In this document: in pieces, positions 10,082-22,900 of the stretch | Numbering within the stretch: position 1 is the stretch's first letter | How the letters are laid out: the number at the start of each line of letters is the position of its first letter | Assembly (NCBI GenBank): GCA_949987565.1 | Contig: OX465111.1 | Location: forward strand, 19,576,055-19,640,054 | Reading direction: 5' to 3' | DNA length: 64,000 nucleotides | Source: Luidia sarsii | Taxonomy: Eukaryota; Echinodermata; Asteroidea; Paxillosida; Luidiidae | Position numbers and translations under genes: made by a program | Notes under the pieces: model-generated | Told to the model about the DNA's origin: nothing | Seen by the model: only the letters and a program-made list of their open reading frames with translations | Database searches by the model: none

Positions 10082-10927
10082 AACAAAAAACCGATGGGCA
10101 GGTGAGGTTGTCCTTTTATTTGTTCGGTGTCTGGCGTATGCTCGTTGTTATTGCCTGCACGGGCAGCATGCATATTCATGTTATTCGTGGAATTACGCGC
10201 ATGCGTCGTATCCATACACAGTGAAGATGCACCTGTTACATAATTGATTGACTTGGAACTCGGAAGCACTCGCCGATTTTCTTTTGAAAATAGATACATT
10301 ATTAGCCTCACTGCAATGCCGCCTTCCGAGTGGGAACTTGCCCAACCTCATATCGTCACCCTTTTTGTCGTCAAATTTGTTTTGGGGCTGAGAAAATAGT
10401 TGGCTTTGTTTGTGTTTGTTGGACTGGTCGACCTTCAAAAGGAGTTTACTATCCGACGACGCACGCGCATTGGAGGGATCACCCCCCCCCCCCCCACGGC
10501 CAACTTCCTCATCTTCCATGTACCATCGCTGATCTTCCTGATTGTTGCAAATGCAAGTTGTGATCTGCACCCTTCTTCTGCACTTTGGCAAATAACTTTG
10601 CAGACTGCAGTGCTTCAAAACGTCCGTCGATCACCCAACTACTGTCGGTAGAATGCGGATTATTATTAATATTATAGTTGCCGATCGGATCAGCTGCCGG
10701 TGAAATCGGCTCTTGTTGTTTGATCGTTGTTGGGGGGAAACCGGGACTGTCCCCCCTTTCGATCGGGGAGAGATCGCCGGAACTTTCTGCGGAGATCTAG
10801 GACCAGGATCTAGGAGGACCGAGGCATTGGGAGGGAGGGTCCCCGTACTTTGGTCGGCGGTGCTCCGGGCTAGCTGCCCGGCTTTTGGGGGAGTTGTTTT
10901 TTTCGGAGGGAGAAAGAAACCAAGAAA
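10082..10927 (+). promoter_or_regulatory. Probable NCS1 promoter and 5' UTR
   Basis: No coding exon found. The last 300 bp before the NCS1 start are GC-richer than the flanks, with GATCGGGGAGAGATCGCCGG and G/C runs, and free of the SINE and MITE families. A C-run lies at about 10486-10496. The start site of transcription cannot be placed. Confidence 0.4.
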
Positions 10928-13900
10928 ATGGGGAAGCGGAACAGCAAGCTGAAGCAGGAAACGTTGACAGACCTCCTGGAGAAAACCCACTGTAAGTTTA
11001 ACCAGGTCATTAATTCTCTCCACCGATCTTTTGGATCACTCTCTCTTTTGTGGCACAGTGGGTTTTTTTTTGTCAGTTGCTCAGGGAGACTTTTGTGTGG
11101 CAAACCTGTTACTGTTACTGTGTTAGTGGTATGTTTTGTCCACAGTATTGCTAGATCCCTCCTCTACCTCCATGATCGCTCCAATGTTTTGTTGGCAAGA
11201 TTTTTAAGCTAAATAAATAGGATATATACCCTCACCGTAAAAGCATGGAGGTGGTTAAACTAAAACTAGGATGGGGAAAACATGTACATTCACAATAGAC
11301 CACCTACATCATTGATTTTGTACATGTATTATTAATAGTATGCATTGTGATTGTCTGGCTCAACCACTTGCCCAAAATGTTTTTGGACTTTTACTGTTCT
11401 AGAGTTTTCCCCCAACTTGTGATTTTATCATGTTTGTGTGGTGCGTAATGTAGGAATATTACTACTGACCATCGTCCTGTTGACATTTGTGTAGTTGTAG
11501 GTGTCACTTAATCATGGTTTTGGGGAATTTATAAGTTAAAAATTAAGCAGTGGCTATGTTTACAGTAGGCGTCTATGTGGCTCCCTGACTTTAACAATAT
11601 TTGTCAGGATGTTTAGCTCTTGGAACCAGATTAGAAATAGTCTGGTTCAACCAGCCGGCAATGCTGACAGAATACTTTCAAGTGAGGGAACCACACGGAC
11701 GACTGCCATAACAATAGCCACTGCGTAAAAATAATTGTCAAGTGACAGTGACTGTCAATTTTCTAAACAATTATACTAATTATAGGTGGTCTATTGTTTT
11801 TTTCCCCATCCTTTTAATGGTAATAATATCTTTCCAACTCCTTTTTAACAATTTGTTTACTGACTATCCAAATCAAATATTGGCTGGATAGCTGAGAAGT
11901 GCCGGTACGCAAAACCAGAGGTCTCGGGTTCAAGTTTTGGCCCAGTCAATGTTTACCCAGCGATTTTTCAAAAATTGTTTAAAAAGTTCCAAGTCAGTTT
12001 TTCCCTTACTTTTTCAAAATAAGAAATTTGTTGCAAAAGGAGTAAAACTAATTTGATGGGTTCGGACAGGGCCTACTATTTTGAAAATTGCAACCTTGGC
12101 ATGTTGGGATGAATTTGGACTCCGACCCTCGGGAGGTTGAGGGTACGGTTACCGCAACAAAATTTAGACTAGATCAGGATTTGAACCCGGGCCACTCACG
12201 CCACTGGTTAGAACATTGAATTAGACGTCTGATCCTTTTTTTTCAGCCAATTTTATCTTGACTTTATTTTTGGGGGGGGGCATGTATCAATATTTTGGAC
12301 TAAAAGTAAATTTGTTTTGAGAATACTTTTGACTTTTGATGCCGTTAACAAGTCGAAATGTTTTGCAGTAGATGCCTCATTGGGCCGTCTTAGGTCACAA
12401 TTACAATCGATTGAACGAATGGAAAATCGCTCGAATCCACGCGCAGAATTCTCCTATACAGGGATCACAACAGGATTAGACGGGCCGACGTGGAAGAATG
12501 CATGACTCATTTCGAATGCCAGCGAAGAAAAATGAATAAGTGGTAATTTGATGCCGGCTCAATGTGGTGGACATCTGTGTTCACTTAGTGTAGATCATTC
12601 TCGTACATACACGTACATGATGTGTACTATGTCTGCGGTACTTTATATTCAATTTGAACTAGGAAATAGCTAGATCTGTCCGTGGTATGTACATTACACT
12701 GTATGGTAGAGGTTTTTCAATCAAGATTCACTTTTTGTGTTCACATGCACTGGGTGATACTTGACTACTATTAGTATTCGCAGTGGCAGTTGTAACGGCA
12801 GTCGTCCGTGTGGTTCCCTGACTTAACAGTATTTGTCCTAGGATGTTTAGCTCTTGGAACCAGACTATCAGCTAATAGACTGGTTCAACCAGCCTGCAAT
12901 GCTGACAAAATACAATCAAGTCAGGGAACCACATGGACGACTGCCGTAACAACAGCCACTGCGATTAGTATTAGTTCACCATAGAATGACAAGCTTTTGC
13001 TTTGTTGTTTCATATTGGATGCCTTTGAGGTAAATTTTGGTGCCAAGGTTAGAGGAAGGGTACACCATTATTGTGCAAAGTGCCCAATCTCTGGACATTC
13101 CACATTTTAGAAAATACTTGAATGGACATTTGTTGAACTTTTGAAAATACCGCCCTCTATGTCTGGAAACAGTTTAGCATTTATTTTCGTTTCCACGTTT
13201 TTTCTGATGACATGGTTCACGGATTGAGCCAAAACTTAACACAGAGAACTTTAGAATTTTCAAAAGTTAGAGGGCCTGACGTTTCGATCCTAGCAGGACC
13301 TTTGAGAAAGGTCCTGCTTGGATCGAAACGTCAGGCCCTCTAACTTTTGAGATTTATGTAAATGCAGGTCATTTTAGTCAGTGAGCAGTTTGCAACCGTT
13401 TTTTTTTTTGTATTTACTTCTGAGTTTGAATGTGACATGGTATGGGAGCTATTCTTTGACCTTTTGCAAATGATGTACCCTACCTTGAAGTACATCTCTA
13501 ATGGAATTGAATTGGGTCCTTTGGTCACTCTTGCACATAATTATGGTGCTAGAAAGAAGCATGGGTTTCATGGCAGTACTTGCAGATGGCTGTATTACTA
13601 GGGGGACAAAATGGCTTCAGCATGTGCCCATCACTGATCGCTGGTCACTGGTCAGTCCTCCCGTATCCCAAGGTTTTCTGATAGGACAGTCTAGGATATC
13701 ACTCGCGACTGTCGCAAAGTGAATTGCACAAGTAATTTGCTTGTCAAGTGTCGGTTTGGTTGCGCTGAGCTCGTCGCTCGTTAGTCAGTCCGTCGACGAC
13801 GACTTTCGGTCGTGGGGAATCGGCTGCCAGTCAGAAGCTGCATTCTTTTGTGCCAGGTCATCTCGGACAAGAGATGATGCCACTGTCGGCCATTGCCAAA

Positions 13901-16900
13901 TTGCCAACGTAGATGTCAGGAATCTTGACACTTGGGGAAAAAGTAGAGGGCGGGTTGTTTTGATCCTACGAGTAAGATCTTTCCCCTATAAGACCAAATG
14001 TGACCCGGCACAGCGACATGAGGAATATCCCACCAAAACACTTTTCGAGTAAACAACGGCAAAATCAAAATATCTTCTCAATTCGAAAAAAAATTCGAAA
14101 AAAATTCAATTCGAAAAAAATTCAATTCGATTTTTTTTTTAATTTTCAGAAAGTTAATGTTTTGGAGGATATTATGTCTGAAGGATTTTTCTGAAATCCG
14201 TCTCTAAATGTTGAAAAAAACAAGGATTTCGGGGGAGTGTTTGTGTACTGTTTTTATGAAAATGTAAAGTTTCTGCCTTTTTAAATGGCCGCTTTCGAGG
14301 AGTTAGACTGGTGCTGAGCACTATATTGTGTCTGGTACCAAATGAACGAGCGAAGTCCCCTTGTACTATTTACAACAAAGTTCACACAGAAATAATTTTG
14401 ATATCATTTGAAAGCTAATGGTATACTCTTTCACAATCATTACAAAATCTCAAAATCTCAAAAGTGGGGGTTATTCCTCATTATGCTGTGCCGGGTCACA
14501 AATGCTGCCTTGTACTTTAGTCGTACTTTTCAAAGATATAATTTTCTCACATAAATCGATCTCAAAGATTAAGAGGAAGGCAGACATTTCAATCCGATGC
14601 AAACCTTTCTCAAGACAAAAGAAAATCAAATCCTGGTACTTGTAAATTGTTTTCCCGAGGGTTAAGACTGTAAATAAAGGAAAACTCTCTAGAGAAGGAA
14701 TCAAATTTTCTCTTGTAAATTCATCATTTTTGAGGGGCGTGACATTTCGACAAGAATCCAAATTCTGTCTGTCTCCATCTTGGAATTGCAAATGAGCGGA
14801 AGCACGGGGAAGTAAATTCAATTTTCTCAAGACAAATTTGTCTGAAAAGATTCAGAGGGGCCTGTAGTTTGGATCCTATCAGAATATTTTCTCTATTTAA
14901 ACATGAAAATCCACTGCTATCTGTTTCCTCTCCTACATGTACATGTACTTTTTTTGTACCAGACTGCTGCAGCAAAACAGAAACCGAATGGAACAAAAAC
15001 AAAAATTTTCTTCTTTCTAAATCTTGAATTATTTGTTCCATTCAGAAAGTGATTTTTTTCTTTGTTGGAGTAAGTGGGGGTGCTATTCAGGGAGTGTGAT
15101 CCCTGGAGATATATGGCAGTTAATTTATTAATAATTAATGGTTGAAATTGAATGCTTCTGACTAGCGCCCCCACCCCAGCAAAGACTAGTTGATTATTTT
15201 GGGAAGGCCACCGTCTAAGAGCTGGATAGCTCAGATGCTAGAGCACTTAGAGGTCTGTGGTTCAGGTCCCACATATCAAACTTTTCTTTGCCATTTTTCA
15301 AAGTAATTGTTTAAATGTTCCCAGTCTGTTTTCCCTTTATTTGTTTAATTTATTTTTCAGTAAATCTTACAAATTTACATGTAGATAACTTCTTCTTTTT
15401 TGCTCAAAGCAAGGCTGAAAAAGCCACTCAAGTTTAAGGGTTAATTAAAGGGAAGAAGGAGATAGAGAGGGACTCAGGAAGGCTGGAGGAAGTTGAGAAC
15501 TGGTTTTGAGAAAGCTTTTAGTAGGATTGAAATGTCATGCCATCAATCTTTGAGATTATTATTGGTCTTTTAGGTCAGTAGCAGTTTGCAACATTTTCCT
15601 ATATATATTTGTTGCATGTTTATCAGTTTGAAATAATATTTACATTTCAAATTAAGGGCCTTATATTTCAATCCTAGCATGACCTTTCTCAAAGGTAAAT
15701 CATCCTAGATATATTAACCCAGCTCTTTGCACGTGCCACTGTGCTAACTGTATATATTGTTTCTGTGTACAATATTGTACATTGATCTTCTTTTTTGGAA
15801 GCTTGAGTTTCACCCCTGAGGTGTCAAGACAGCTGGGATGGCCCGTCAGAAGTGTGAGGTGGGCCGTCTCACAGTTTAATAGGCAGATAGAAAACCCAGC
15901 TCACAGACTTGACTGACCCTGGAAATGATATGTCGAAGCAGTAACCGTATTAGAGGGCCATACGTTTTAACCCGAGCGGGGACCTTTTCTTGGGGGGGGA
16001 GGCATTGACAGGAAGATTGTTCAGCATTCAGCAGGGTTGTACTGCGTGCAATTTCTTTCTCCAAGGGTATTCAAGATTTATTGGCATGTTTTTAGATAAT
16101 CCTGATCATTTAGTTTGTCGTTTTTTGGGGGGAGCTGCAAAACAGTGCGACGCCTACATGTATGTCCGTCCTTCTGCAGCTGTCCGTCTATCCAGCTGCA
16201 TTCAGATGTTAAATTTATTTCATTCTCAAAAGTTAGAGGGGCCTGACGTTTTGATCCTACATGTAACAGGACCTTTCTCAAAGGCAAAGTGACGAGGACA
16301 TACACAGACAGTTAGGGGAAGGAAAGCCCTGACACCCGACAGAGGAAGTGACAAAGGGAAGGGAGTGGGATGCAGATGTATATCAAGGGAGGGGAGATTA
16401 GATTATTTTATTCTGATTAATTTGTTTTTTCAGTGCTTCTTATTTTTGGGGCGGAATATGAAAACACTCATATTTACAACCATCAAATTATAATTGATTC
16501 TTTTAATCAGGAAAGACAATATAAGAATGTATTAAAGGTTTTTTAAATATTCTACATAATTTACATCATGTATTCTAGACTGTACATGTACATACTGGAA
16601 TGGAGTAGGACGGAGTTGGGTCAGGGTGAAAGGGATGGGTGGGGTATGTTTGGGATAATACACTAGTATCAGGGTGATGGACTAATGGGTTGTGAGGCTG
16701 AAGAGAGCCATGACAGCTGTTCTAGTGTTTGTTTAAAACGTGTTTCCAACGTACAAGCATTCAAGAGAGACGTGGCTCAAGATTTCTGGGAGAGAGAGAG
16801 AGAGGGGGGGGGAGGTATAGGTCTGGTGCCCTGTATCATTTACCTCACCCTAGTGCTTTAGTTATGGATTGGGAGAGGGGGTCTTTCTCCATTAGACAGG

Positions 16901-19900
16901 GTGCCTGCTGGGCTAGGAATGTGGTATAAACTCAACCAGGGCCGTTTTAATATCATGCTTGGATACTCAAAGGCCAGACAGAGAATCACAGTTGAGCCCA
17001 GATATATCCAGGCACCTCCGGTAGTCCATACATAGCACAAAAAAAATGCTCTATAAATAAACACGACATTGATATAAAAAGGGTTGCAAACTGCCCACTG
17101 ACTAAAATAAATGACCTGCAATGCATAAATCTCAAAAGTTAGAGGGCCTGATGTTTCAATACTAGCAGGACCTTTCTCAAAGGCAGAATGACTGTCTGTG
17201 TATGTCCTTGTCACTTTGCCTTCCTGCTAGGATGGCTAGGATTGAAACGTCAGGCCCACTAACTTTTGAGATTTATAAATAAACATGTAGGTCTATACCA
17301 ACTGTACTACATACACGTACTGTACATACATGATGTAAGTGTACTCGACAAGTGTTGGGTTGTATTGAAAATATGCATCATCTTCTGTAGTTTTCATAAA
17401 ATTAAAGAGCTTGACATTCCCAACCTAGTTGCAGGACTTACACGACTGCCTTTATGGAAGGTCCTGCCAGGATCGTAACGTCAGGCCCTCCGCATTTGCA
17501 ATTTGGTCATTCAAGTCAGTGAGCTGTCATTTGCAGTCCAGATAAAAGCTGGCTGGCAGGTGTGGGCGAGATCAAAGGGAGGAACGAGCAAGCAGCTTGT
17601 TAAATCTGACTAGTGTGGTCCGGCCAAATGGGAGAGAGTTACGCTTGATGTGAATCGACATTGAAAGTGCTGAGCCAGCCAAGGGATACGGGTAATTCTG
17701 TATTTAAGGGGGTCCAAACGTGTGGCATGTTGTACCCATTGTGACTGTACATGAAACCGTTCCTGCATGTAATAGTTATTGTAGCATATGGTAATGATCC
17801 ACTTTGTATGTGTAGATTGAACAGTATCTAAAACATAAGTACGTACATGTACATGGACAGTATGATACTGTTTAATCAACATAATGTTTGATCAAAAACC
17901 ATGTCACCCTGACCTTCAATCCTCTCCGGTTGTGTTGGAGGATTGAGGCAAGTATGAACATTTCCACTTGGAGGATTATGGAGGATTGAGGAAGGTTGTT
18001 TAAATTTACACTAGAGGACTGTGGAGGATTGAGGAAGGTTGTTTAAATTTACACTGGAGGATTATGGAGGATTGAGGAAGCATGCCACAATGAGATCTTG
18101 GAGGATTGTGGGGGATTGAGGAAGGTTGTAAAATTTACACTGGAGGATTTTGGAGGATTGAGGAAGCATGCCATAATTTGATCTTGGAGGATTGTGGAGG
18201 ATTGAGGAAGCATGCCACAATGAGATCTTGGAGGATTGTGAGGGATTGAGGAAGGTTGTTTAAATTTACACTGGAGGATTGAGGAGAATTGAGGAAGGTT
18301 GTTTAAATTTACACTGGAGGATTGTGGAGGATTGAGGAAGCATGCCACAATGAGATCTTGGAGGATTGTGGAGAATTGAGGAAGGTTGTTTAAATTTACA
18401 CTGGAGGATTGAGGAGGATTGAGGAAGCATGCCACAATGAGATCTTGGAGGATTGTGGAGAATTGAGGAAGGTTGTTTAAATTTTCACTGGAGGATTGTG
18501 GAGGATTGAGGAAGGTTGTTAAATTTTCACTGGAGGATTGTGGTGGATTGAGGAAGCATGCCACAATGAGATCTTGGAGGATTGTGGAGGATTGAGGAAG
18601 GTTGTAAAATTTACATCGGAGGATTGAGGAAGGTTGTAAAATTTACACTGGAGGACTGCATGGCAGATTGTGGAGGATTAAGGAAGGTTGTAAAATTTAC
18701 ACTGGAGGATTGTGGAGGATTGTGAAGGATTGAGGAGGGTTCTAAGTAAACAGTACATACTTACTAGGGGATTAGGGAATTTATTACAAACCTGAATGGC
18801 TTCATATAATGTACATTGTAAGTGGGAACACCAAAATGTCACAAGTTGGATCCCTGCATTTGTGACCCGGCACATCATAATGAGGAATAACCCCCACTTT
18901 TAAAACTTTGAGGTTTTCTAATGATGTGAAAGAGTGTACCATTAGCTTTCAATTGATTTCAAAATTTCCTCCAATACATTAACTTTCCGAAAATACAAAC
19001 CAAAAGAAAATTGGTTTTTAATCGAATTGAGAAGATACTTTAACTTCAGGCGTTGTTTACTCGAAAAGTGTTTTGGTGGGATATTCCTCATGTCGCTGTG
19101 CCGGGTCACATTTATGGAATTACCCATACACTGTGTGTATGTTAAGTGCAGATGTGTGCAGCAGATACTAGCCCATGCCATTGCACACTAGGTGCCATAG
19201 GCCCTTAGTGTGGGAATGTTAATGGCACGACTCTTCTCATATCAGCTTGGTCATGTCACGATTATTTGCACAGAAAGGGCTCAGTGTGGTACCCGTCCAG
19301 TGTATTGTACATGGCCCTGCCGGGCTCTGTGTCCCTGGCCTCGATGTGTCTAAACCAATTTTTTTGGATCGATGCTGGTCGCGTACTGTAGTGCAGTGTG
19401 AGCCCCCTCTTCTTGGGAGGGGACAAGTTTGGATTTTGAAGAATGACCCTGACGTCTTTGCCCTGCCGTCTGACCCTTATAGGAGCGAGGTTTAGGCTTT
19501 GGAATGGCTGGCATGGCTTGTTTCTCAATTTGTCTGCTGCTTTGAGAAAATGATTTCTCTCTCTGGAATGATCAGCCAGTTGGTAAACTGGCTTCTCAAA
19601 TTGTCTGCACATGTTCTGCTAAAAAAAAAATTATTTATTTTTTTAGGGCCTATTTTTTTTTTTTTTTTTTTTTAGGGGGGGGCGGTGATTTTCAGTGATG
19701 ATTGAGACGGAGAATGAATCAAAACTAGTCCTTTGGGGGTTCTACTGGATCTTGTGGTTGGCTGGTGGCCTGTATTAAAAAAAAAAATGTGACCTGTAAA
19801 CTCACTAAACTGCGAACATGAGTCTTGCACCTACATGTAGCAAAATTTTCCCACGCACGGGGTGACTGGAAGTTATCTATCCAAAACCAATGTTCTGATT

Positions 19901-22900
19901 TGGGTTAGTTTGCATTGTCAGTTTCATGTTTGCTGATTGGTGAACTTGATTTTTAATCTAAAACTTATAGGCCTAAATATTAAAAGGATGTCTTGTGGTT
20001 TAAATCCGTGATCCTGATTGTGGATCCTTCAGTGGCCAAGTGGATGTTTTAGTGGCCAAGTGGATGTTTTAGTGGCAAAGTGGATCCTTCAGTGGCCAAG
20101 TGGATGTTTTTGTGGCTAAGTGGATTTTTCAGTCACCAAGTGGATCCTTTAAAGTTCCCAAGTGGATCTTTTTTTTTCCAGACTTTTACGAAGAGGGTAT
20201 TAAACTAAGATCTTGCCTAGATAGATTTTTTTTTATTTTTTTTTATTTTTTATACTTCCGGCCTGGGTTATTCACCTGCAACTGCGGATGTCGCAGAGCC
20301 GCAAGACTCTCAGCTATTTGCGCAATTTGGCGGGTGGCGGGCTTCTGAACGACTCGCCAGTTGCACACGTACGCGACAAATTGAAAATTGCTGCACGTTG
20401 TGTGTGCGTCACTTTCCATAAGTCAGTTAGCGCACACTCTGCTGCTGTGACATGGACGAGATCACACCAACCTCCCCTATCCGCTGGCAGATGGGATACA
20501 GCTGAGCCATCCCAATAGTCTTATTGATACTGTCTTGAAACCAAGATGTTGAACACTGGTCTACCTCGATGCCTTTTGCCCTTGTCACAGAATGAGTGTC
20601 TTTTCCATACATATTACAGTGTACACATTTTTGTCTCGTGATCTGACCAAATACCTGTAGTCTCAATTTCTAAATTCTCAATTTTACAATGCAGAAATCC
20701 CCACACTAATCATTTCAATACCCATTCGTTGATTCTGTGTACTATCCATGTTTCAGTAGCATTAGTAACCATGGTAACTAATGGTAGGATCCATCAAATT
20801 ATGAAACCGATGTGCAGTTAGCACCATACATGTGTTGTGTACATGTACAGGTTAGCTTTGTAGCGAAATCGTGAATGATTCACCACATGTGACTTCCAAA
20901 TCGCTGACTTTTTCTTTCTCTTTCTCTTTTTCTCTTTCCCCCGTTTCTGTTTGCAGTCAATGAGAAAGAGATTTTGCAGTGGTAAGTATTGGTTTGATCT
21001 TTGAGCCCTCATCCAGTCAGCTGATCCATTGATATCAGAAATGTTTCGATCCTAGTAGGAGCTTTCTCAAAGGACGTTTCGATCCTAGTAGGAGCTTTCT
21101 CAAAGGACGTTTCGATCCTAGTAGGACCTTTCTCAAAGGACGTTTTGATCCTAGTAGGACCTTTCTCAAAGGACGTTTTGATCCTAGTAGGAGCTTTCTC
21201 AAAGGAAGTTTCGATCCTAGTAGGACCTTTCTCAAAGGACGTTTAGATCCTAGCATGACCTTTCTGAAAGGACGTTTCGATCCTAGCAGGACCTTTCTCA
21301 AAGGATGTTTCGATCCTAGTAGGAGCTTTCTCAAAGGACGTTTCGATCCTAGTAGGAGCTTTCTCAAAGGACGTTTCGATCCTAGTAGGACCTTTCTCAA
21401 AGGACATTTCGATCCTACATGTAGTAGGAGCTTTCTCAAAGGACGTTTCGATCCTAGTAGGACCTGTCTCAGAGGACGTTTCGATCCTAGTAGGAGCTTT
21501 CTCAAAGGACGTTTCGATCCTAGTAGGAGCTTTCTCAAAGGACGTTTCGATCCTAGTAGGACCTTTCTCAAAGGACGTTTCGATCCTAGTAGAACCTTTC
21601 TAAAAGGACGTTTCGATCCTAGTAGGATCTTTCTCAAAGGATGTTTCGATCCTAGTAGGAGCTTTCTCAAAGGACGTTTCGATCCTAGTAGGACCTGTCT
21701 GAGAGGACGTTTCGATCCTAGTAGGAGCTTTCTCAAAGGACGTTTCGATCCTAGTAGGACCTTTCTCAAAGGACGTTTCGATCCTAGTAGGAGCTTTCTC
21801 AAAGGACGTTTTGATCCTAGTAGGAGCTTTCTCAAAGGATGTTTCGATCCTATTAGGACCTTTCTCAAAGGACGTTTTGATCCTAGTAGGACCTTTCTCA
21901 AAGTCATTGAAAGGTAGGATCAACATGTCAGGCCCTCCTCAGTTTTGATGTTTGCGTTTTGGCCATTTTAGTCAGTAGCAGTTTGCAAAATATTTACATA
22001 TATTTTAGCCAGGGTCTGTCCCTGCTGTGTCCACTCATTGACTGTGATCATTCTGGTCTGGTGGTCTTGAGTCTTGACTCACCACAACCCAGCAGTGGCC
22101 AGTAAGGAATAACTGCATTGTTAAGGGATTTACATGCTGCATTCACTGTGTGTGATCCCCAAGCTGCCGTAGCCAGGTTTACAAAATGTTGTTTGTATCT
22201 GAATGAAAGCGGGGATGTGATCCCTGGAGATATACGGCAGTGAATGGTTGAATTGCTTCCGACTGGCGCCCCTACCCCGGCAAAGACTAGTTGACTATTA
22301 GGGAAGGCCACCATCTAAGGGCTGGATAGCTTAGATGGTAAGAGCACTGGTGTGCCAAAGACTAGTTGACTATTAGGGAAGGCCACCATCTAAGGGCTGG
22401 ATAGCTCAGATGGTAAGAGCACTGGTGTGCCAAAGACTAGTTGACTATTAGGGAAGGCCACCATCTAAGGGCTGGATAGCTCAGATGGTAAGAGCACTGG
22501 TGTGCCAAAAACTAGTTGACTATTAGGGTAGGCCACCATCTAAGGGCTGGATAGCTCAGATGGAAGAGCGCTGGTACGTTAATCCAGAGGTCTCGGATTC
22601 AAGTCCCGGTTCAGTCAAAGTTTTCTTTGCCAATTTTTAAAATTGTTCAAAAGTTCCCAGTCAGTTTTTCCTTGGTTTGTTTAAAATTCTAATCTAGGAC
22701 TAGCTCTGAGGAAGAGGATGTTCATGAATTTCATGGTGGGAAAAGGATGTGAAGATAAAATTATTCGTTGGCCCACGATGTTGGCTCTGCGGAGGTGCCA
22801 TTTCCGCTGAAAATGCTTTTAGCCTCAGGCCACAGCGGAAATGGGGTTTCCGTTGCTGCGACATTTTGAGCCAACAAAGATATTATCCTCAACTATTTTA

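Noticed and set aside
21040..21910. CRISPR-like array
   Set aside because: Units are directly contiguous without unique spacers and the genome is animal.
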